Program-made: the position numbers and the translations under genes
Assembly (NCBI RefSeq): GCF_001293775.1
Contig: NZ_LGLN01000064.1
Coordinates: forward strand, 155,676 to 192,582
Reading direction: 5' to 3'
Length of the DNA: 36,907 bases
DNA from: Pseudomonas syringae pv. cilantro
GTDB lineage: Bacteria > Pseudomonadota > Gammaproteobacteria > Pseudomonadales > Pseudomonadaceae
Shown here: piece after piece, positions 31,531 through 36,907 of the stretch
Position numbering within the stretch: position 1 is the stretch's first letter
Layout: every line of letters begins with the position of its first letter
Notes under the pieces: generated by a model
Seen by the model: the letters and a program-made list of their open reading frames with translations, nothing else
The model's database searches: none
Told to the model about the DNA's origin: nothing

Positions 31531-34032
31531 ATGCCCCGTCCCGCCAGTTCGCTGCACCCCTTGGCACTTGCCGTTCTGATGGCCTGTGCAGCGCTGCCGT
31601 CGCACGCCGCCGAATCTTCCCTGCCAGAGGCCGGCGTCAACTCGGCGCGCAGCTTTTCGATACCGGCGGGTGATCTGAGCCAGGTGCTCAACACCTTTTC
31701 GGAGCAGGCAGGCCTGGCGCTGGCGTTCGATCCGGCGCTGACGCAAGGCAAGCGCAGCAATGGTGTGCAGGGGCAGTACAGCCCGGACGAGGCAATTGCC
31801 CGTCTGTTAAGCGGCAGCGGGTTGCGGGCCATGGCGTTGTCGGCCAGTCGCTATCGCATCGAGGCCGCGCCCGAGGCGGTCGAGGGTTCGATGGAATTGC
31901 AGGCCACCACCATCAGCGGTGCGTCGCAATTCGAGACCGCCACCGGGCCGGTAAGCGGTTATGTGGCTACGCGCGGGCTGTCGGCGACCAAGACCGACAC
32001 GGCGCTGATTGAAACGCCGCAGTCGATCTCGGTGGTAACCAAGGATCAGATGAAAGCCCAGGGGGCGGAGAATCTTAGCCAGATGTTGCGTTACAGCGCG
32101 GCAGTGGTGCCCGAAACGCGCGGCTCGACGGCGTCGCGTCTGGACATGCTGAGCATTCGCGGCTTCTCGCCTGCGCTGTATCTGGACGGGCTGCGCATGC
32201 CGGACAACCGCGATGCCGCGCCGCAAAAGGATGCGTTCGATCTGGAGCGGGTGGAAGTGCTGCGCGGCCCTGCTTCGGTGTTATACGGCCAGGCCAGCCC
32301 CAGCGGCGTGGTGAACATGGTCAGCAAATTGCCGACAGAAACGCCGTTTCACGAGATCGGTCTGACGTATGGCACCTTCAACAAGAAACGTACCACGTTT
32401 GATTTCGGCGGTCCTGTCGATGATCAGGGCGTGTATGCCTATCGTCTGTCCGGGCTCTACGACGACGCCGACGGCCAGATCGAACACACCGAGACCCGTC
32501 GCCAGTCAATCGCATCGGCCTTCACCTGGCGGCCCAGTGACGATACGTCGTTGACCCTGCTGGCCAATTATCAGAGCGACCCCAAAGGTGCGTCTTATGG
32601 CTCGATGCCTGCTTACGGCTCGGTCGTGGATAGCCCGACCGGACGGCACATCGATTTCGATTTTTATGATGGCGAGAAGGATTTCGAAAAGAGCGACCGT
32701 GAATACCATGCGGTGGGTTATCTGTTCGAACACCACCTGAACGACGTCTGGACCTTCCGCCAGAACGCCCGCTATATGCGCAGTGAAGGGGTTTATCGCA
32801 GCATCTACAACGGCTGGGGCACATTGCGGCCTGACTATCGCACCTCCGAACGCGCCACGATTGCCACCGACGTGAACCTCGATTCGTACACGATCGATAA
32901 TCAGATGCAGGCCAATTTCGACACCGGGCCGTTGCAGCACACGTTGTTGCTGGGCGCGGATTACCAGAACACCAGCACCGACACCCAGGCCGGCTATGGC
33001 CTGGGGCCGACGCTGGATATTTTCAGGCCGGTCTACGGCTCGCCCGTTGCGGTCCCGGCCTACACCGAGTCGAGCACGCAGCGTGATCAGCAAAAAGGCC
33101 TGTACCTGCAAGAGCAGTTGAAATGGGAGAAGTGGGTGTTGTTGATTGGCGGCCGCTACGACTGGGCCGAGAGCAGCAACAGTTCCACCAACCTGACTTC
33201 CCGGAACAAGACCCGGTCTTCTGCCGACAGTGAAGCATTCACCGGGCGCCTTGGGCTGGTTTACCTGTTCGATAACGGGCTGGCGCCTTACGTCAGTTAT
33301 TCCGAATCCTTCGAGCCGCAAACCGGCACAGGCCAGGGCGGTTCGCTGTTCGATCCGACTGAGGGCACGCAATACGAACTCGGTATCAAGTATCAGCCGC
33401 CCGGCAGCAACAGTTTCATCACCGCGGCGATATTCGACCTGCGCCGCGCCAACGTGCTGACTCAGGACCCGGAAGGCAACATGTGCAACGGCTCGGTTTG
33501 TCAGGTTCAGACCGGTGAAGTGCAGTCGCGTGGTTTCGAGCTGGAAGGCAAAGCGAGCCTGAACGACAACCTGGACATCACCGCAGCGTATGCCTATCTG
33601 GATAACCGGGTGACCAAGTCCAACAACGTGGTCAACGTGACCTCCGGCATCATCGGAGACGCGCCGGGTGCAGAGGTCGCCGTAAAAGGAACAACGGCCC
33701 CCGCCATTCCACGTCATACCGCGTCGGCATGGGTGGATTACACGTTTCATGATGGCCAGCTGAAAGGCGCTGGCGTGGGCGGCGGTGCGCGTTATGTAGG
33801 ATCAAGCTGGGGTGATGAAGCCAACACCCTGAAAGTGCCGGCCTACACATTGATTGATGCCGCAGTGCACTACGACATCCCGAACATCAGCAACGCCATG
33901 GACAACCTGCGACTGGCGCTGAACGTCACCAACCTGGCCAACAAGGAATACGTTGCGTCGTGCTACACCTATTCATGGTGCTGGTACGGCTCGCAACGCA
34001 CCGTGCAGGCGAGTGCTACTTATCGGTGGTGA
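31531..34032 (+). CDS. TonB-dependent ferrichrome-type siderophore receptor with signalling domain
   Basis: 833 aa from the ATG at 31531 (MPRPASSLHPLALAV), preceded by AAGGA. Signal peptide at 1-25. The STN signalling domain (about 36-110) begins FSIPAGDLSQVLNTFSEQAG. The plug domain contains LIETPQSISVVTKDQ, LSIRGFSPALYLDGLRMP and ERVEVLRGPASVLYGQ. The 22-strand barrel ends with a YVASCYTYSWCWYGS cysteine segment and QASATYRW, a terminus seen in the FhuA/FiuA/FoxA receptor group. Ferrichrome or ferrioxamine are likely ligands. The STN domain makes it the probable sensor for the FecI/FecR pair upstream. The start at 31444 is rejected as lacking a signal peptide at its N-terminus. Confidence 0.93.
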   Translation: MPRPASSLHPLALAVLMACAALPSHAAESSLPEAGVNSARSFSIPAGDLSQVLNTFSEQAGLALAFDPALTQGKRSNGVQGQYSPDEAIARLLSGSGLRAMALSASRYRIEAAPEAVEGSMELQATTISGASQFETATGPVSGYVATRGLSATKTDTALIETPQSISVVTKDQMKAQGAENLSQMLRYSAAVVPETRGSTASRLDMLSIRGFSPALYLDGLRMPDNRDAAPQKDAFDLERVEVLRGPASVLYGQASPSGVVNMVSKLPTETPFHEIGLTYGTFNKKRTTFDFGGPVDDQGVYAYRLSGLYDDADGQIEHTETRRQSIASAFTWRPSDDTSLTLLANYQSDPKGASYGSMPAYGSVVDSPTGRHIDFDFYDGEKDFEKSDREYHAVGYLFEHHLNDVWTFRQNARYMRSEGVYRSIYNGWGTLRPDYRTSERATIATDVNLDSYTIDNQMQANFDTGPLQHTLLLGADYQNTSTDTQAGYGLGPTLDIFRPVYGSPVAVPAYTESSTQRDQQKGLYLQEQLKWEKWVLLIGGRYDWAESSNSSTNLTSRNKTRSSADSEAFTGRLGLVYLFDNGLAPYVSYSESFEPQTGTGQGGSLFDPTEGTQYELGIKYQPPGSNSFITAAIFDLRRANVLTQDPEGNMCNGSVCQVQTGEVQSRGFELEGKASLNDNLDITAAYAYLDNRVTKSNNVVNVTSGIIGDAPGAEVAVKGTTAPAIPRHTASAWVDYTFHDGQLKGAGVGGGARYVGSSWGDEANTLKVPAYTLIDAAVHYDIPNISNAMDNLRLALNVTNLANKEYVASCYTYSWCWYGSQRTVQASATYRW

Positions 34033-34076
34033 CAGAGGGGGCTCGCCATGCACTGAAAGGGCGGGGTACGTTGCTT

Positions 34077-34302
34077 TTTGGAGCAACCGGGCGACGCTTC
34101 GCTTGTCCGCGATGGGGTGCGAAGCGGCCCGGATCCAGACTACCTCGGTTGTACCTGATGTAACGTATGCACCGGTTTACTGCCGGTTCCCGGCAGTTCG
34201 CGGACAAGTCCGCTCCTACAAAACCGAGATATTGCGGACGAGCGAAGCGACGCCCGGCCCCTCCTACAATTGCGGCAGATCGTGGACCAGCGAAGCGTCG
34301 GC
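34077..34302. repeat. REP/REPIN-type repeat cluster between the two receptor genes
   Basis: The core 34180-34220 is the exact complement of 11200-11240. Next to it are two related units at 34213-34260 and 34261-34302, each ending in CTCCTACA and containing AGCGAAGCG. An inverted relative with GGGCGACGCTTCGCTTGTCC lies at 34091-34110. Inverted pairs of this kind are typical of REPINs, short palindromic elements mobilised by RAYT transposases in pseudomonads. It fills nearly all of the gap between the convergent receptor genes, and no gene was found in it. Confidence 0.8.
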
Positions 34303-34324
34303 CAGTCCACTATGGCCCTGAAAA

Positions 34325-36673
34325 CTAGAACGCAACCGACGTCTGCACGTACACCGTGCGCGGTTCGCCGACATATTTGCCGCGGTTGTTGTCGTCGAAC
34401 GAGCGGGTGTAGTACTGGCGGTTGAAGATGTTCTTCATCCCGACGGCGACATTGAGATCGGACAGTTGCGGGCCGAAGTCGTAGTTGGCGCGGGTGCTGA
34501 ACAGCATGTAGCCAGGGATCTTGCCGGTGCTGCCATCGGCGCTTTCGGCTGCCGTGTTGGCGTTGTCGGCAAACTGATCGCTCTGGAATGAACTGTCCAG
34601 GTTCAACTTCCACGGCCCTTCGGTGTAGCTGACGCCCATGGTGCCTTTATGTTTCGACGAGAACGGTACGCGGTTGCCCTTGTTCGGGCCGTCTTCACGA
34701 ATCGTCGCGTCAACGAACGCATAGGTCGCGTAGACATCGTAGCCGGCCAGTGCAGGGTTCAGCCCTTCCAGCGCATAATTGACGCTGGTTTCGATACCTT
34801 GATGGCGCGTCTCGCCGCGTGCGATCACGGTGTCGTTGGTCTGGTTGCTGTCGTACTGATTGTCGAAGTTGATCAGGAACGCGCCGATCTCGGCCCGCAG
34901 GTTGCCGTTGTCGTAACGCGTGCCCAGCTCCCAGGTACGTGCCTTTTCCGGTTTGACTTCATCCCCGGTCACGCGATTGGGCATCTGGCTGTACTGCACG
35001 CTGCCGAACGAACCTTCGGTGTTGGCGTACAGGTTCCAGGTGTCGGTCAGGTGATACAGCACATTCAACGCGGGCAGCGCGGTGCTGTAGTCGCCCTGAT
35101 ACCGGGCGTTGGTCAGGTTGTTGTTCTGCGCGGTGTCGATCATCTCGTAGCGAACGCCGGGCGTGATGGTCCACTTGCCGATATCGATACGGTCATCGAT
35201 ATAAAACGCATGCGCTTCGGTCGCGCCGCGCGTATCGCGGTCGTTGCGGCTGCCGGTGGTTGGCAGCTCGCCAGTCACCGGTTCGCGATAGCGCAGTTCA
35301 TGGCCGGCTTCGTTGACGTAGCGATAGCCGACGCCGACTTCATGCCAGGTTTCGCCCAGCGCGAAGCCTTGCGAGAAACGTGTTTCCAGGCCGCGCACCC
35401 AGTATTCGCGGGGCGACAGGGAAACGAAGCTGCCCTGGTCGAGGTAGCCGCTGCGCAGGGTCTTGGTGAAGAACGTGTTGGCGGTGAAAACGCGCGCATC
35501 CTGTTCGTAGCGATAACCGAAGTTGAACATCGTGCGGCGGCCCCAGAACTTGTCTTTCAGGCGCGTCGACTGATACGGATCGGCATCGTAGTCGGCGACG
35601 TTGAGGCCGCCGGGCATCTGCGCTTCGCCTTCGTAGTATTGGGCCATGGCGTTGAGGCTGTTGGCCTCGTCGATCTGGTATTTACCCTTGAGAATCAGGT
35701 CGTCGATTTCGGTGTCGCTGTGCTCGCGCCAGTCACCGCCGCGCACGCCGGAATACAGAATCGCGCCGCCCAGGCCGTTGTCTGCGGTGCCGCCGGCCAG
35801 CAGGTTGCCAGTAGTCTTGAAGCCATCATGGCTGGACGACGGGCTGGTTTCGGTCTGGATGCCGCCTTTGAGGGTTGGTGCGTCAGGAATCGCACGGGTC
35901 ACAAAGTTGACGATGCCGCCCACGTTCTGCGGGCCGTAACGCACTGCGCCGCCGCCGCGAACCACGTCCACTGCGTCCATGTTGCCCATGCTGATCGGCG
36001 CGAAGGACAGTTGCGGCTGGCCATAAGGCGCAAACGGCACCGGGATGCCGTCCATCAATACCGTGGAGCGTGATGCCAGACGCGGGTTGAGGCCGCGAAT
36101 GCCGAAGTTCAGCGCCATGTCGTGGCTGCCCGTTCCGTTGTTGTCCGGTGCATTGACGCCGGGAATACGGTTGAGCACTTCACGCGCCGAGGTTGCGCCG
36201 ACCCGCTCGAATTCTTCGCGGCGGATCACGTCACGCGCGCCGGGGTGTTCGAAGACATTGGTCTGCTGCGCTTCACCCAGCCAGTCACCGACCACCGTGG
36301 ATGCGCCCAGCTCGATCGGCGCGCCAACTGCATTGGCCGATTGCAGGGTAAAGCCGTTGTTGCCGTCCGCCATGGCCTGCAAACCGGTGCCTTCGAGCAA
36401 GGCATTCAGGCCCTGCTCAGGTGTGTACTGGCCTTCCAGCCCACGGCTTTTCAGACCGCTGGTGATCTGCGAACCGTAGGAAATCAGCACGCCGGATTCG
36501 CGACCGAATTGGCTCAGCGCCGCTTCAAGCTCGCTCGGTGCGATGTGATACACCTTGGGTGCCACATCGGCAGCATAAGCCATCGACAGGCTGCCGACCG
36601 AAAGGCTGGCGCCGAAAATGACATGGCGCAACGTGCGCACCAGCGGTGAGAGTTGGGTAGGGCGGGCTGACAT
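34325..36673 (-). CDS. fecA: FecA-type TonB-dependent Fe(III)-dicitrate receptor
   Basis: 782 aa, close to E. coli FecA (774). Signal peptide at 1-35 (ends MAYA). The STN signalling domain spans about 40-112 (YHIAPSELEAALSQFGRESG). The plug includes REEFERVGATSAREVLNRIP, FGIRGLNPRLASRSTVLMDG and the FecA-characteristic RYGPQNVGGIVNFVTRAIP. The barrel ends EPRTVYVQTSVAF with a terminal Phe. An AAAGGA Shine-Dalgarno precedes the ATG. The STN domain implies its own FecI/FecR partners, which would lie to the right of the window if gene order is conserved. It is convergent with the ferrichrome-type receptor. Confidence 0.93.
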   Translation of the reverse strand: MSARPTQLSPLVRTLRHVIFGASLSVGSLSMAYAADVAPKVYHIAPSELEAALSQFGRESGVLISYGSQITSGLKSRGLEGQYTPEQGLNALLEGTGLQAMADGNNGFTLQSANAVGAPIELGASTVVGDWLGEAQQTNVFEHPGARDVIRREEFERVGATSAREVLNRIPGVNAPDNNGTGSHDMALNFGIRGLNPRLASRSTVLMDGIPVPFAPYGQPQLSFAPISMGNMDAVDVVRGGGAVRYGPQNVGGIVNFVTRAIPDAPTLKGGIQTETSPSSSHDGFKTTGNLLAGGTADNGLGGAILYSGVRGGDWREHSDTEIDDLILKGKYQIDEANSLNAMAQYYEGEAQMPGGLNVADYDADPYQSTRLKDKFWGRRTMFNFGYRYEQDARVFTANTFFTKTLRSGYLDQGSFVSLSPREYWVRGLETRFSQGFALGETWHEVGVGYRYVNEAGHELRYREPVTGELPTTGSRNDRDTRGATEAHAFYIDDRIDIGKWTITPGVRYEMIDTAQNNNLTNARYQGDYSTALPALNVLYHLTDTWNLYANTEGSFGSVQYSQMPNRVTGDEVKPEKARTWELGTRYDNGNLRAEIGAFLINFDNQYDSNQTNDTVIARGETRHQGIETSVNYALEGLNPALAGYDVYATYAFVDATIREDGPNKGNRVPFSSKHKGTMGVSYTEGPWKLNLDSSFQSDQFADNANTAAESADGSTGKIPGYMLFSTRANYDFGPQLSDLNVAVGMKNIFNRQYYTRSFDDNNRGKYVGEPRTVYVQTSVAF

Positions 36674-36747
36674 GCAGGAGTCCTTTGGCCGGAAGGTTGA
36701 GAGATGCTTTCCCTGTCTGTCACGCGAGCAACAAAAAACGGCTCACG

Positions 36748-36769
36748 GGTTTTGAAATTATTTGCAAAG
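36748..36769 (-). promoter_or_regulatory. fecA: Possible Fur-like AT-rich dyad upstream of fecA
   Basis: On the minus strand, TTTGCAAATAATTTCAAA is an imperfect palindrome (14 of 18 positions symmetric) about 80 bp before the start codon. It could be a Fur or other operator. No clear consensus match. Confidence 0.25.
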
Positions 36770-36889
36770 ACCCACTTGGCGTTCCGCACCACGCTAGAGC
36801 GCTCATGGTTATACACAAGCCATGAAGAGCCAGAAGCCGGTAGTTGATTCGGCCTCAAAGCTGCATTAGCAGGCTGAACGCAACCCCCC

Positions 36890-36907
36890 TGTGGGAGCGA
36901 ACTTGTT
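36890..36907 (+). repeat. Partial REP element at the right edge
   Basis: TGTGGGAGCGAACTTGTT resembles the first half of the common pseudomonad REP (compare TGTAGGAGCGGACTTGT at 11200) and is cut by the window end. Confidence 0.6.

Noticed and set aside
34649..36073. 474-codon plus-strand open frame opposite fecA
   Set aside because: Antisense shadow of fecA, without ribosome binding site or domains.

Overview
The window is chromosomal DNA from a fluorescent pseudomonad, most likely of the Pseudomonas syringae complex. The grounds are the pseudomonad gene set and order (flavodoxin, then folM-folE-folX with DUF1244 and a HopJ-family gene), GC-rich coding sequence with long antisense shadow frames, pseudomonad-type REP repeats, and small families such as DUF3565 and DUF3509. 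Species was not tested by any search. I saw no rRNA, tRNA, CRISPR array, transposase or prophage.

Layout. 1-5.4 kb: conserved housekeeping and stress genes: a partial membrane acyltransferase, pta, a DUF3565 protein, slyD, a glutathione peroxidase and an Old Yellow Enzyme. 5.4-6.6 kb: a GT4 glycosyltransferase. 6.6-8.5 kb: a low-GC patch with an orphan secreted FlhE-like protein and a translationally coupled pair of unknown small genes behind a good sigma-54 promoter match. 8.5-11.1 kb: a small orphan gene, cysZ and trxB. 11.2-13.8 kb: a five-gene folM-folE-folX-DUF1244-hopJ operon, preceded by a REP-containing spacer. 14-17.1 kb: an ABM-domain membrane protein, a degenerate PilZ-like protein, a MioC-type flavodoxin, a decayed SDR gene and an unknown orphan gene.

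17.2-26.8 kb (minus strand) is the most striking region. It is a compact surface-polysaccharide locus reading wecB (UDP-GlcNAc 2-epimerase), a BcsB-like periplasmic protein, an NfrB-type membrane glycosyltransferase with C-terminal MshEN (c-di-GMP-binding type) motifs, an NfrA-type TPR/outer-membrane protein, a TIM-barrel (DUF4434-like) membrane-anchored protein and a SirB1-family protein, closed by a strong terminator. It resembles the Escherichia coli nfrAB phage-N4-receptor glycan pathway. Here, however, the sugar-nucleotide epimerase sits in the same locus and a cellulose-synthase-type BcsB partner has been added. The inferred product is a c-di-GMP-controlled ManNAc-containing exopolysaccharide.

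26.8-28.7 kb: an AT-rich leader, then yebG behind a near-ideal LexA-controlled promoter, then a PsiE-family gene. 28.7-36.9 kb: an iron-uptake region with a DUF3509 gene, a Fur-box-preceded FecI/FecR pair, an HPF/RaiA-like gene, a ferrichrome-type TonB receptor and a convergent FecA-type receptor. The two receptors are separated by a REP/REPIN-type cluster whose core also occurs behind trxB.
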